NCBI RefSeq assembly: GCF_030758455.1
Contig: NZ_CP132354.1
Coordinates: 118,371 to 182,370, forward strand
Source of the DNA: Erwinia pyri
GTDB lineage: Bacteria > Pseudomonadota > Gammaproteobacteria > Enterobacterales > Enterobacteriaceae
DNA: 64,000 nt
Direction: 5' to 3'
In this document: piece by piece, positions 34,160-42,751 of the stretch
Layout of the letters: each line of letters starts with the position of its first letter
Position numbering within the stretch: the stretch's first letter is position 1
Notes under the pieces: generated by a model
The model's database searches: none
What the model was told of the DNA's origin: nothing
What the model saw: the letters and a program-made list of their open reading frames with translations, nothing else
Position numbers and translations under genes: made by a program

Positions 34160-35185
34160 ATGATAAAAATGACTCAGCTGGCGACGCTTGGTTCCAACGG
34201 CGATGCGGATATCCGGGAGCGGTTAAAAGAATTTGTTCAGGACAGAGAGGCGTTTTCGCCCAATACCTGGCGACAGCTGCTGAGCGTCATGCGGATCTGC
34301 AGCCGGTGGGCAGATGAGAATCAGCGAACTTTTCTGCCTATGTCTTCTGCCGATCTGAGGGATTACCTGACCTTTCTGCAGGCCGGTGGACGGGCTTCAT
34401 CTACAGTTAACGCACACGCCGCGCTGATTTCGATGTTACACCGTAACGCCGGACTGACGCCGCCTAATCATTCGCCGCTGGTTTTCCGCACGATAAAGAA
34501 GATAAACCGAACGGCTGTTATAGCGGGCGAGCGTGCCGGGCAGGCCGTTCCCTTCCGGCTACCCGATCTACTGGAGCTCGATGCGCAGTGGTCAGGCTCC
34601 TCCCGGCTGCAGGAAACCCGCGATCTGGCTTTTCTGCACGTAGCTTACGCCACACTTTTGCGCATCAGTGAGCTGTCGCGCCTGCGTGTGAGAGACTTGA
34701 CGCGTGCGCAGGACGGCCGCATCATTCTTGACGTGGCGTGGACTAAAACCATCGTACAGACCGGCGGGCTGATCAAAGCGCTCAGCACCCTGCCTACTCA
34801 GCGGCTGGCGGAGTGGATCAACGTTGCCAGACTGGCCGGTGAACCAGATGCGTTTCTGTTCAGCCCGGTACACCGTTCTAACCGGGTTTTCATGTCCTCT
34901 GATGCACCAATGAGTACTCGCGCCCTTGAGGATATCTTTACACGAGCCTGGCGGACGTCAGGTATAGCTGGACAGACCAGAATCAACAAGAATCGCTATA
35001 ACGGCTGGAGCGGACACAGCGCCCGCGTCGGTGCCGCACAGGACATGGCCGGACAGGGGTATCCTGTTGCGCAAATCATGCAGGAGGGAACGTGGAAAAA
35101 ACCGGAGACTCTGATGCGTTACATTCGCCACGTTGACGCGCACAAAGGTGCTATGGTGGACTTCATGGAAAAACATACCGGCTGA
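34160..35185 (+). CDS. Cre-like tyrosine recombinase
   Basis: This 341-residue protein is a homologue of phage P1 Cre over its full length: REAFSPNTWRQLLSVMRICSRWA, TVNAHAALISMLHRNAGLTPP, RDLAFLHVAYATLLRISELSRLRV and WSGHSARVGAAQDMAGQG match Cre block by block. All catalytic residues are visible: R168, K196, H286, R289, W312 and Y321. Cre resolves P1 plasmid dimers at loxP; the nearby lox-type site suggests the same job here. The start is the first Met in a weakly ribosome-bound context, so a few N-terminal residues are uncertain. Confidence 0.93.
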   Translation: MIKMTQLATLGSNGDADIRERLKEFVQDREAFSPNTWRQLLSVMRICSRWADENQRTFLPMSSADLRDYLTFLQAGGRASSTVNAHAALISMLHRNAGLTPPNHSPLVFRTIKKINRTAVIAGERAGQAVPFRLPDLLELDAQWSGSSRLQETRDLAFLHVAYATLLRISELSRLRVRDLTRAQDGRIILDVAWTKTIVQTGGLIKALSTLPTQRLAEWINVARLAGEPDAFLFSPVHRSNRVFMSSDAPMSTRALEDIFTRAWRTSGIAGQTRINKNRYNGWSGHSARVGAAQDMAGQGYPVAQIMQEGTWKKPETLMRYIRHVDAHKGAMVDFMEKHTG

Positions 35186-35273
35186 TCCACGCTTTTATAT
35201 ACCACGTCGGTCTGACCTGTCGTGCAGGATGATTCTTATGTCCGCTACACAGCGCCCCGCATAACAGCGGGAG

Positions 35274-35282
35274 TTATCCACA
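35274..35282 (+). promoter_or_regulatory. DnaA-box sequence after cre
   Basis: A perfect TTATCCACA lies 89 bp after the cre stop, followed by CCTGTGTACAAACAGG-like inverted sequence at about 35296-35312. It could be chance; no rep gene adjoins it. Confidence 0.35.
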
Positions 35283-35404
35283 GGAAAAGTGAACAACCTG
35301 TGTACAAACAGGTACAGATTTATCCAGTCTGGTGAGGTTCAGATCATTCTTACCAGCTGCTGTTCTAGCAAACAATACAGTTCTTCATCAGGCGAGAAAG
35401 GGGG

Positions 35405-35799
35405 ATTTGCGGCTGAAATCTCTTATTAGCGAAAAGCACCTCTCTGTCATCAGCCTGGATTTACCTACCAGTCATGCTGCACTGGAAAAACATGTCAGTG
35501 ACGATTTCACCGCCGCAATGCTGCATGCGATTAATGGCATGATGTTAGATATGTTGGCTGCGATCGCGCGTAAAGACTATCAGGACCGCCGGCGTCGGCA
35601 GGAAGAAGGGATCGTAAAAGCAAAGGACAAAGGAAAATTTAAAGGAAGGCAGCCTGACCTGGCGCTTCATCTTAACATAATCAGGCTTCGGGTAGAGAAC
35701 GGGCTTAGCATCCGCGATACAGCCTCTTTATGCGGAGTTCCAGAACGAACTGTTATTCGCATAGCGAAAGCTCATGCGGAACAGCAAACATGGTCGTAA
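35405..35799 (+). pseudogene. truncated serine resolvase (TnpR-like)
   Basis: From about residue 26 the ORF aligns with the C-terminal two thirds of Tn3-type resolvases and with TnpR at 3808-4449: LSVISLDLPTSHAAL, INGMMLDMLAAIARKDYQDRRRRQEEGI, GKFKGRQPD and a final helix-turn-helix (SIRDTASLCGVPERTVIRI). The N-terminal catalytic Ser segment is absent. It is therefore a relic of another Tn3-type element, joined near 35400 to unrelated sequence. Confidence 0.88.
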
Positions 35800-35904
35800 A
35801 GTAGCGGGAAAAAAACAAATATGAACTATTCAGGTCTGTCTTTGAAGATAAGCAGTAAAAAGGCTTACTGAACTAGTGAATTTTGAAATTGTAAGGTGTG
35901 AATT

Positions 35905-36333
35905 ATGGAAAACTCAGCTTTCAAAAGGGGAGCTATTGCAGCTGGGCTCTGGCTTAATTTCTCAAAAGGCGCGAGGGCGGCTGATGGTGTTTGTGCGGCA
36001 TGGGCCCTAAGACATGGACTACCCGCGTTCATAGGGCGCCTGCCGGTTCCCTTAGCCTGCTTTGCGATTTTAAGTGTCGCTGTAGTCTTTGGCATTCTCA
36101 TTGGTACAATTGTGATCCTCTGCGGCATATTCATTTATATGCTGTGTAATATCACCTTAAACACTGCCGTAGAGCGAGATAATCAAAATACTGCCTATGG
36201 AGGAATGGTAACGAGGGGGTTGGAATTTATACCGGTTCATCGAGGCCAGGGGCTACATCATCCAGAGTTGACAATTCCGAAGATGACGAAGATTAGAGGG
36301 TATCCATACCCTCTAATCGAAATTACAGCTTAA
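35905..36333 (+). CDS. small membrane protein next to the transfer block
   Basis: This 142-residue protein has a central hydrophobic region of one or two spans (LPVPLACFAILSVAVVFGILIGTIVILCGIFIYML) between a basic, Ala-rich N-terminus and a hydrophilic tail. It vaguely recalls DUF3742-type proteins that end ICE transfer clusters, but I am not sure of that. It converges with, and overlaps by 11 bp, the TraG-like gene on the other strand. AAGGTG precedes its start. Confidence 0.55.
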   Translation: MENSAFKRGAIAAGLWLNFSKGARAADGVCAAWALRHGLPAFIGRLPVPLACFAILSVAVVFGILIGTIVILCGIFIYMLCNITLNTAVERDNQNTAYGGMVTRGLEFIPVHRGQGLHHPELTIPKMTKIRGYPYPLIEITA

Positions 36334-37834
36334 CGGCGTTTTTGGCCGTGTTCACAGCTTCACCTCCCGCCTTCTGCACGTCGTTTGTGCCTGTTTTATA
36401 TGCTGAATCTAAAGTGCCGCCAATTCGGACGCCGGCCCATGACAGGGCACCCATCCACACGGCGGGCAGCACCATGAACATTGTTGCCATTACAAAGTTC
36501 ATGATCAGGTCATCGGAACTGTTCTGAAATCCAGCCATATTAAAGCTGCTATGCGTGTCAGAGCTGTATAGCGCTGTCAGTAGCCAGCTGTCGAGCCAGC
36601 GAGCCAGCTCCCACCAGAACGTGAGGAAGTTCAATGCAAAGAGCACAAACGAGAGCGTTATGACAGTTTTAATCTCATAGGCAGAGAATGCCAAAATAAG
36701 CGGCAGAATCACGACAATAGCCATGAGCAGCACGGCCTGGACCATTGGCAGCGCCTGACGCATGGCATCAAAGGCCGGGAACGCCGCCAGACTGCCTAAT
36801 GCGGTGCCGCCGATCGCCGCTACACGGGTAACGGAGTTATCAAGCGTGAAATCGGCGTTACCACCGTAGCCGGCATAAACGTGTCCGTCCTGTGAAACCG
36901 TCAGGCTCTCCGGGCTGACAAGACGGCGAATAATGGCTTCCCTGTAGTCAGCCGTATTGCCTCCAATCATTGTCATGGCAGCTGACAGGCGGGTCCATAA
37001 TCCCGGGTCAGCCTGATCGACTACGCGGGCCTGCAGTCCGGTATCTGCTTTATTCCACCATTCACTACAGGTCGGATACCCACCCCGGCCTGTGTCCGGT
37101 CTTCCGCTGTCACGGTTTTCGTTCCAGGGAAACTCTGCCCGGGGCGTTTTCGATTGCAGGCTGCTGTAATAATTACTGAGGAAGGTTTTACTGCCGACCC
37201 ACTCAATATCACGTAGCGTGGCTTTGTCTTTCGTCTGGCCCTGATCCTGACGTTTCCACATATACAGCGCGAGCGAATAGCAGTCGTTGGTAAAGTCCTG
37301 CAGCTCTTCCGCGAGAGCTTTATTGTTAATCCGTGTGTGCTGAACTTCAAAACGGAGCTGACGCATGTCCGGCCGGCAGGGGATAGTGGCTACAGACGCC
37401 TGCGTGATCCCCTTTGCCAGCTTGTGAATCAGATACCACCACACCGGCGCGGCCGCTGTCTGATCGTTAATGCTTGATATGACCGGTGAAAAACCCGTGT
37501 CATCGGGTGCTTTTGGCGTCCACGTACCGCAACTCTGCGCGCGCGACGTGTCATATTTAATGGTACTCATGTCCACATTAATCAGCGGCATGCAGCAGGC
37601 GATCATGACCAGAAAGGAGCTGTAAATGGCATGCTCCATGCGGGGTATGGACAGGACACCCTTATTTCCCTCATCTTCGCCTTCTTCACGCACTTTCAGC
37701 CAGATGCCGATAAGCCGGAAAGCGACAGGTACAGCAAACAGTCCGGTTGTGATCAGTATGTTCCAGAGCCCGTTGTTAACAACCCAGCCGAGCAGGGTAA
37801 GGAAATACTCAAGGTAGCTGTTAGTCAGCATCAT
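36323..37834 (-). CDS. TraG-like N-terminal conjugation protein (GI-type T4SS)
   Basis: This 503-residue polytopic inner-membrane protein is the TraG-N type protein that ends GI-type transfer clusters. Hydrophobic spans lie near residues 10-35, 70-90, 345-420 and 450-480; a large Cys-containing loop (PCRPDMRQLRFEVQHTR and TCSEWWNKADTGLQ) lies between them. F TraG N-terminal domains act in pilus assembly and mating-pair stabilisation. Its start overlaps the stop of the previous gene (ATGATG), and it is the last gene of the leftward block. Confidence 0.85.
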   Translation of the reverse strand: MMLTNSYLEYFLTLLGWVVNNGLWNILITTGLFAVPVAFRLIGIWLKVREEGEDEGNKGVLSIPRMEHAIYSSFLVMIACCMPLINVDMSTIKYDTSRAQSCGTWTPKAPDDTGFSPVISSINDQTAAAPVWWYLIHKLAKGITQASVATIPCRPDMRQLRFEVQHTRINNKALAEELQDFTNDCYSLALYMWKRQDQGQTKDKATLRDIEWVGSKTFLSNYYSSLQSKTPRAEFPWNENRDSGRPDTGRGGYPTCSEWWNKADTGLQARVVDQADPGLWTRLSAAMTMIGGNTADYREAIIRRLVSPESLTVSQDGHVYAGYGGNADFTLDNSVTRVAAIGGTALGSLAAFPAFDAMRQALPMVQAVLLMAIVVILPLILAFSAYEIKTVITLSFVLFALNFLTFWWELARWLDSWLLTALYSSDTHSSFNMAGFQNSSDDLIMNFVMATMFMVLPAVWMGALSWAGVRIGGTLDSAYKTGTNDVQKAGGEAVNTAKNAVKL

Positions 37835-38211
37835 GACGCTCCTGTGCCGCCGAGCAGCACCAGTTCACAGACAACGGCAAAAATGACGCTGACAGCAGCA
37901 ATGCGAATTAGCGGCTGGCGGTATCGTGGACCGAAGCCTGGCGCCCGGAAAATTTTCACAAACCCCCAACCCAGCGCACCATAAACAGCCAGACGCCATA
38001 ACAACCAGCAATACCGGGCATGCTCCATCCAGTCACGGAATGCAGCGGCCTGAGCCGGATTTTTAATAGATCTGTCCGCGATGACGAGCCCTGCCAGCAG
38101 GAGTAGCAGCAGAGCACCGACAGTACAGATAACGCGAAGCAGAGCAGGGTGTCGCTGGAAAACTGAGGCGCGGTGTAACTCGTTTTCTTTTTTCATCGGC
38201 TGTGCACTCAT
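37831..38211 (-). CDS. small membrane protein of the ICE-type transfer cluster
   Basis: This 126-residue protein has three hydrophobic segments (VICTVGALLLLLLAGLVIA, WRLAVYGALGWGFVKIF and AAVSVIFAVVCELVLLG). It stands between the TIGR03755-type and TraG-like genes, where GI-type clusters have a small membrane protein. Both borders overlap neighbours (TGATG and ATGA), so translation is coupled. The function is unknown. Confidence 0.78.
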   Translation of the reverse strand: MSAQPMKKENELHRASVFQRHPALLRVICTVGALLLLLLAGLVIADRSIKNPAQAAAFRDWMEHARYCWLLWRLAVYGALGWGFVKIFRAPGFGPRYRQPLIRIAAVSVIFAVVCELVLLGGTGAS

Positions 38212-39665
38212 CAGTTGTTTTCCTTTTCAGGTACGGCCAGACGATTAACGCGGCTGTCAGTGCTGTCATCGCTCTGCGTCTGAGGATTACTGTTAACGCG
38301 CCCGTTTTCCCGCTCGATGATGGTGAGCACAGAATTGCGTGACAGCTCACGCTTAAGCTCCATTTCATTCCGCAATGCCGTGATCTCACGATCGATGGCC
38401 GCAACACGCCTGTCCCCTTCTTCAATAGCCGCATTCTGTGCCGCAGCGTTAGGTTCAGACATGCCGGTAACAATCATGCGGCGCATGATCAGCGCGGTTT
38501 CAACCGTGTCTGCCATCGAAAGCTCACCGGCGAGGCGGGCGGTCAGGGCGGCGTTGTCAGGGTCTCTTTGCAGTGCTCTGATAACACCTGCCGTAATGGG
38601 TAAACTGCCGGTTTTAAGATTTGCCAGATTCGCTGCGTTAGGCTGCTCGGTGCCGTTTACCAGTTTTACCAGCTGCTCGGTGTTTTCTTTTGTAGTCTCT
38701 TCCAGAATGGGCGCAAAACCGGTGCCGGCCTGCGTCGCGCCCGGCTGCTGTTCGTCATCACCACTGGTGCACTGTGAGGCATCGGTGCAGGTGCGCAGAG
38801 AGCTGTCTCCCACCACCTGGACCACGGCTTTAGCCGCTTCTTCTGCGCTGGCATATTTTCCACACGCACCGCCGTTGCAGCTGTTGCTGCTGACCGTGTC
38901 AGCGCTCAGTACCGGCAGGCTGTTCATCATGTTGAACCCTGCAGCGGTCAGGTCGTGGGTTGGCCGGATAGCCTGCTGTCCTTGTCCTCCTCGCTTCTGC
39001 CCACCAATCCAGTTCTGGCCTGAATTACCCTGCAGCTTGTCCGCTGAATTATTCACGCGGACAGCATCTGCATCTCCGCTGTTAACAAGTGAGCGGTACT
39101 CATCCATTACCGCGCCCTGTGTCCATTTGTTGTTGCCGGCAAAATCCATCATGCGCCTGGACATGTTCTGGCAGTTGAGCTGTGCTTTATCAAAGGAGAC
39201 GTTTGCCTGCAGTACGCCATTCGTGAGCATGTCGTACAGGCCGGGATTAGCACGCTGAATAATCATTACCGGCAGGCTGGCTACTGCACCGGTGGCGTTC
39301 TGAACCACGTCGCCCATCAGGTTTTTAAAGCCGTTTGTTACCCCGTTGAGCTGATTACCAACGGTTGTTTTCAGGTCGAAATTACCGCACATCAGATCGC
39401 TGCTCCAGCCAGCGCTCATACCGACTTTACGCATGTTGCTGCGCGTCGCCGGCTGTGAAATTACCGACCCGCCGCCGAGCGTATAATAGAGCTTGTCAGA
39501 AACAGCGCCGCTGACATCTTTTCCATAGCCTATGACGCTGTTATTAACGGAGGGTAGTGAGATTCCAAACGCGGTGGACTGATTATCGTCGGCCGCCTGC
39601 GCGGATACCGCTACCGTTGCGATGAACAGTGCAAGCGCGGCTGGTTTTAATTTAATTTGTGACAT
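38211..39665 (-). CDS. ICE conjugation protein, TIGR03755 (PFL_4711) family, TraH-like
   Basis: This 484-residue protein has a signal peptide (MSQIKLKPAALALFIATVAVSAQA) and the family blocks YYTLGGGSVISQPATRSN, GWSSDLMCGNFDLKTTVGNQLNG and QLNCQNMSRRMMDFAGNNKW. In GI-type systems it takes the place of TraH in the periplasmic mating apparatus. The C-terminal third is Glu/Arg-rich and helical. GAGAGG precedes the start. It is co-directional with the TIGR03756 gene 8 bp upstream. Confidence 0.9.
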   Translation of the reverse strand: MSQIKLKPAALALFIATVAVSAQAADDNQSTAFGISLPSVNNSVIGYGKDVSGAVSDKLYYTLGGGSVISQPATRSNMRKVGMSAGWSSDLMCGNFDLKTTVGNQLNGVTNGFKNLMGDVVQNATGAVASLPVMIIQRANPGLYDMLTNGVLQANVSFDKAQLNCQNMSRRMMDFAGNNKWTQGAVMDEYRSLVNSGDADAVRVNNSADKLQGNSGQNWIGGQKRGGQGQQAIRPTHDLTAAGFNMMNSLPVLSADTVSSNSCNGGACGKYASAEEAAKAVVQVVGDSSLRTCTDASQCTSGDDEQQPGATQAGTGFAPILEETTKENTEQLVKLVNGTEQPNAANLANLKTGSLPITAGVIRALQRDPDNAALTARLAGELSMADTVETALIMRRMIVTGMSEPNAAAQNAAIEEGDRRVAAIDREITALRNEMELKRELSRNSVLTIIERENGRVNSNPQTQSDDSTDSRVNRLAVPEKENN

Positions 39666-39673
39666 TGTACCTC

Positions 39674-40648
39674 TCAGAAGTCAGTTGAATAGAGGAAGGT
39701 CTGGCCGCGTCGCTTGCAGCAGCTGTAGGGCTGCCAGAGCGCGTACGCTTCGTTGCCGTCCTGAGCGATGGGATTTGCACCGTCAGGAAAAACCGCGCAG
39801 GAAACTGAAAGCGTGGGTGACAGGCGCTGCCATTTATGATTGGCCGTGCCCGTGTTTTCCTTTACCTTTCCTGGCGGCCAGTAACCGGCTTTGTGGGTGC
39901 CTTTCAGTACTTGGTAAACGTGCGGTTGCCCGGAGCGGGTGATAATGTCTGCGACGCGCTGAGCGACCACGGAGGACGCTTTGTCATCGTCGGCCTGACT
40001 AACGAAGCCTGAGCGGGGATAAATATTGCCCCACATGTTCGCGCTGGCCTGGCTACCCAGTTCACGCAGCCCCGGGACCAGCGCTTCCGGATAGAGCGAT
40101 TCAGGCAGCCCCGATCGCCAGACAAGTGAATCCAGCGTGCTCAGAAAGTAAGGATTGAATGGCGTGGCGGCCGTATCGCACGAATACCCGGCAATGCTGC
40201 CACCAATGACGGAGGTGGCGGGGTGGCCAATTGCATCGGCGTATTTGAATTTGATGTTCGACTTGCGCTGTCCGGGATTTTTAATATCACCGGCGTTGCC
40301 GCCGCCAGCGGGCGCACCGCTGGTTAGCGCATTATCGATCGTACCGGATGCTCCGCTCATAAAGGCCATCTCGGTCCATGGATTTCCGCCGGGTCCGGTG
40401 TAAGTGGATACCACCACTTCAGGGATAGAATGCGTCACCTTGACGGAGGTTTTCACCGAACAACCAAACGGCGTACACATCAGCCAGTAACAGATGCCAC
40501 TGACGCGCCAGCTGATACAATCCTGAGTGATGGCGCTGGCAATAATGTCGGCAGTATTAATGGCCGACACCGTTGCCGGAGCCGCCGCTACAGCGAGCAC
40601 CGAGGCAACGCCGGCCGCATTTAAATGTGATCTGAGCGTTTCGCGCAT
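39674..40648 (-). CDS. ICE conjugation protein, TIGR03756 family, TraU-like
   Basis: This 324-residue periplasmic protein has an N-terminal signal-like stretch (AAGVASVLAVAAAPATVSA) and many Cys (CISWRVSGICYWLMCTPFGC), the pattern of TraU-like proteins, which need disulfide formation. SGLPESLYPEALVPGLRELGS and the end region CCKRRGQTFLYSTDF also fit. Its start overlaps the stop of the TIGR03757 gene (TGATG). It should act in pilus assembly and DNA transfer. Confidence 0.9.
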   Translation of the reverse strand: MRETLRSHLNAAGVASVLAVAAAPATVSAINTADIIASAITQDCISWRVSGICYWLMCTPFGCSVKTSVKVTHSIPEVVVSTYTGPGGNPWTEMAFMSGASGTIDNALTSGAPAGGGNAGDIKNPGQRKSNIKFKYADAIGHPATSVIGGSIAGYSCDTAATPFNPYFLSTLDSLVWRSGLPESLYPEALVPGLRELGSQASANMWGNIYPRSGFVSQADDDKASSVVAQRVADIITRSGQPHVYQVLKGTHKAGYWPPGKVKENTGTANHKWQRLSPTLSVSCAVFPDGANPIAQDGNEAYALWQPYSCCKRRGQTFLYSTDF

Positions 40649-41043
40649 CAGTGACCTCCGCGATTGCGTAGCATTTCAGCGCGGGCTACGTCGGCTGTGC
40701 CATAAACCACATACCGATCCTCGAAAACGACGGCGGGGAATTTATGTAGTCCAATCTCCCATGCGTGCACCACCTGCCGGTACGCCTGAGCAATCTGCTC
40801 CTGCTGCTCGTCCCATTGCGGTGACTGGAAGATCTCGCGGGCCTGCCGGGCGGCCAACTGAGGATCTGCAGCCAGTTTGCCGAAAATTGAATCCTGCAGG
40901 CGGTCGGGGCCATCAAGCCAGACAACTGAAGCAGTTTCAGTCAGATTCTGAGGTGGATGTTCAGCATCGGTATAAACAACGGTGTCAGCCAGTAGCTGAA
41001 ACGGTATAAACAGGAAAAGTGATTGCAAAAGCCTGAGTCGCAT
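40648..41043 (-). CDS. ICE conjugation protein, TIGR03757 family, TrbC/TraW-like
   Basis: This 131-residue protein has a signal peptide (MRLRLLQSLFLFIPFQLLA) and the family layout: TVVYTDAEHPPQNL, then WEIGLHKFPAVVFEDRYVVYGTADVARA. It starts the second half of the transfer block after GAGGGAG. The next gene to the right is on the opposite strand, so this is a fresh promoter. A conserved 37-bp element is found upstream (41098-41134). Confidence 0.9.
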   Translation of the reverse strand: MRLRLLQSLFLFIPFQLLADTVVYTDAEHPPQNLTETASVVWLDGPDRLQDSIFGKLAADPQLAARQAREIFQSPQWDEQQEQIAQAYRQVVHAWEIGLHKFPAVVFEDRYVVYGTADVARAEMLRNRGGH

Positions 41044-41097
41044 AGCGGATCTCCCTCACGGTAACAGGTCATCAGAGTGGCAGCGCTCGATCAGGGA

Positions 41098-41134
41098 TTC
41101 AGCAGTAAACTCTTTTTGAGAAGTGAAAAATTTA
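41098..41134. promoter_or_regulatory. element shared by the two transfer-operon upstream regions
   Basis: TTCAGC-GT-AACTCTTTTTG heads this 37-bp stretch, which matches 50567-50603 at 29 of 37 positions. It lies about 55 bp upstream of the first gene of each leftward transfer operon, so it is a candidate common regulator site or promoter. Confidence 0.6.
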
Positions 41135-41235
41135 GTTGTTATGGAAAATAGCTATTAGTTAAAATATAAAAAGGGTAATTTATTATTCTGCAAATATTAA
41201 ATTTAGAGACCTGTTATCACTTTGAGGTGAATCTT

Positions 41236-42186
41236 ATGAAACTCGATTTTTTCAAACCTTTAGTTGAGCCTAAAGAGTATCACCCTAACTTTGAGAGGCT
41301 TCTGCCTGACACCTATAGCAATGCAAAGAAATTATTTAATGATTGGGCTTCTGGCTTTGATGATAGAGATGGAAAGTTGGTTAAAGAGTTTCAAACAACT
41401 TTCAACTCAACGTTCTGGGAGGTTTATCTTTATGCTACTTTCAAAAAGATGGGTTTTAATATAAACCTTTCTAACGCATCACCGAATTTCCACATCAATA
41501 AAGGCAATGCAGATGTTATTGTTGAGGCGACCATTTGCAATTCAGCTGTCGGGAAAGTTCCAGAGTGGGATCGAACGGATGAATATCTAAGTTCAATTCC
41601 AAAAAGGTTTTGGTAACTCAATAAAGAAGCTATGATAAGGATTAACAATTCTATTATATCAAAAGTTAAAAAATATGAGAAAAGCTACAGCCAATTATCA
41701 CACGTAAAAGGAAAGCCATTTGTGATTGCTCTAGCTCCTTTTGAGCAAAGGTTTTTCAATCTTCAAAATGACCGTCCCATAAGGGCTGTGTTGTATGATG
41801 AATACGTTAACGAAGACATATATTTAGATCATCCAGAACTTTTCCCAGATGGCCCTCCTGTTGAAAATTTAGGTTTTGTTGGGAAGGATAATGGGGCAGA
41901 AATACCCCTAGGGATTTTCAATGATAGTCAATATGAATGCTTGAGCGCTGTAATATTTAACAATGCAGCCACTTTCAGTAAACTTCAAGCTTTAGCAAAT
42001 AAAAATGGGGAAAAGGTAATGATCAGTTCAACATGGTCGACCCCACCGGCTGGAAAGCCAGAGCATATTGGAGGGTGGCCTTCAGAATATAAAGAGAACA
42101 TAACCGATGGGCTTATGGTATTCCATAACCCATTTGCTAAATACAAGATCGATCCAGAAATTTTTCGAGCCGAACGAATTTATTAA
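41236..42186 (+). pseudogene. PD-(D/E)XK-like protein gene with an in-frame stop
   Basis: One frame runs from the ATG at 41236 (after GAGGTG) to 42186, with a single TAA at 41614-41616. The product would be 316 residues, reading SIPKRFW-stop-LNKEAMIRIN. The first part has NADVIVEAT after a conserved W-E (FWEVYLYATF), resembling a PD-(D/E)XK active site. The second part starts with basic helices and FVIALAPFEQRFFN. It looks like the proteins often mislabelled as glycosaminoglycan attachment-site proteins; this is from memory. The gene is AT-rich, opposite to the transfer genes, and splits the transfer block, so it is probably acquired cargo now inactive. Confidence 0.75.
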
Positions 42187-42352
42187 ATATATCCTTGCGA
42201 TGAGGAATGGACTCTAATGTTTGAGAATTACGAAGACAGGTTATTAACAAGGACTGCCTATACGTTTTAATTCTTAGCTAAAGACTAGCGTGTTGCATTG
42301 GAATAATTTATTTAAGAAACCGGTCTCAATGACCGGTAATGTGCGGATTGTA

Positions 42353-42751
42353 TTATGAATCTGAGAACAGTGAGTTAATCCAGAGTGTCAGGAAAACCAT
42401 ATCTGCTGCATCAGGCACATTGATGTACCAGCGCGGTGAATCAAACTCATGATCCAGCGGGAAACTGGCACGGCCTTCCTGCGTCAGCAAAATATCTGCG
42501 CGTTTTCCCCTGCTGTCCTCAACATGCACCGACACACAGCTGCTTTTACCAATACGATGCGGGTTACAGGTGATCGTGACCGGTGGCTGAAGGCGTGCCC
42601 TGAGCGCGTTCTCCATTGCGAAAAGTCGCTCAGAGGTCGTTGCTGTCATCGCAGGTTCACCTTGCGGATGAAGGCTGAACATGACAGGGACTGGCGTTTC
42701 ATCCGGCGCAGGCCGCTGGGTCACAGGTTGCGCATACTTAAGCTTAATCAT
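42353..42751 (-). CDS. hypothetical protein after the TraC-like ATPase
   Basis: This 132-residue protein starts MIKLKYAQPVTQRPAPDE at an ATGA overlap with the ATPase stop. It has no signal or membrane span; the middle (CNPHRIGKSSCVSVHVEDSRGKRADILL) is beta-prone. Such clusters often have a small accessory gene here, but I do not recognise this one. The following 166 bp to 42187 hold no gene. Confidence 0.65.
   Translation of the reverse strand: MIKLKYAQPVTQRPAPDETPVPVMFSLHPQGEPAMTATTSERLFAMENALRARLQPPVTITCNPHRIGKSSCVSVHVEDSRGKRADILLTQEGRASFPLDHEFDSPRWYINVPDAADMVFLTLWINSLFSDS

Noticed and set aside
38317..39258. 313-residue plus-strand ORF opposite the TIGR03755 gene
   Set aside because: It is Ser/Cys-rich nonsense text without a ribosome site, lying fully antisense to a recognised gene.
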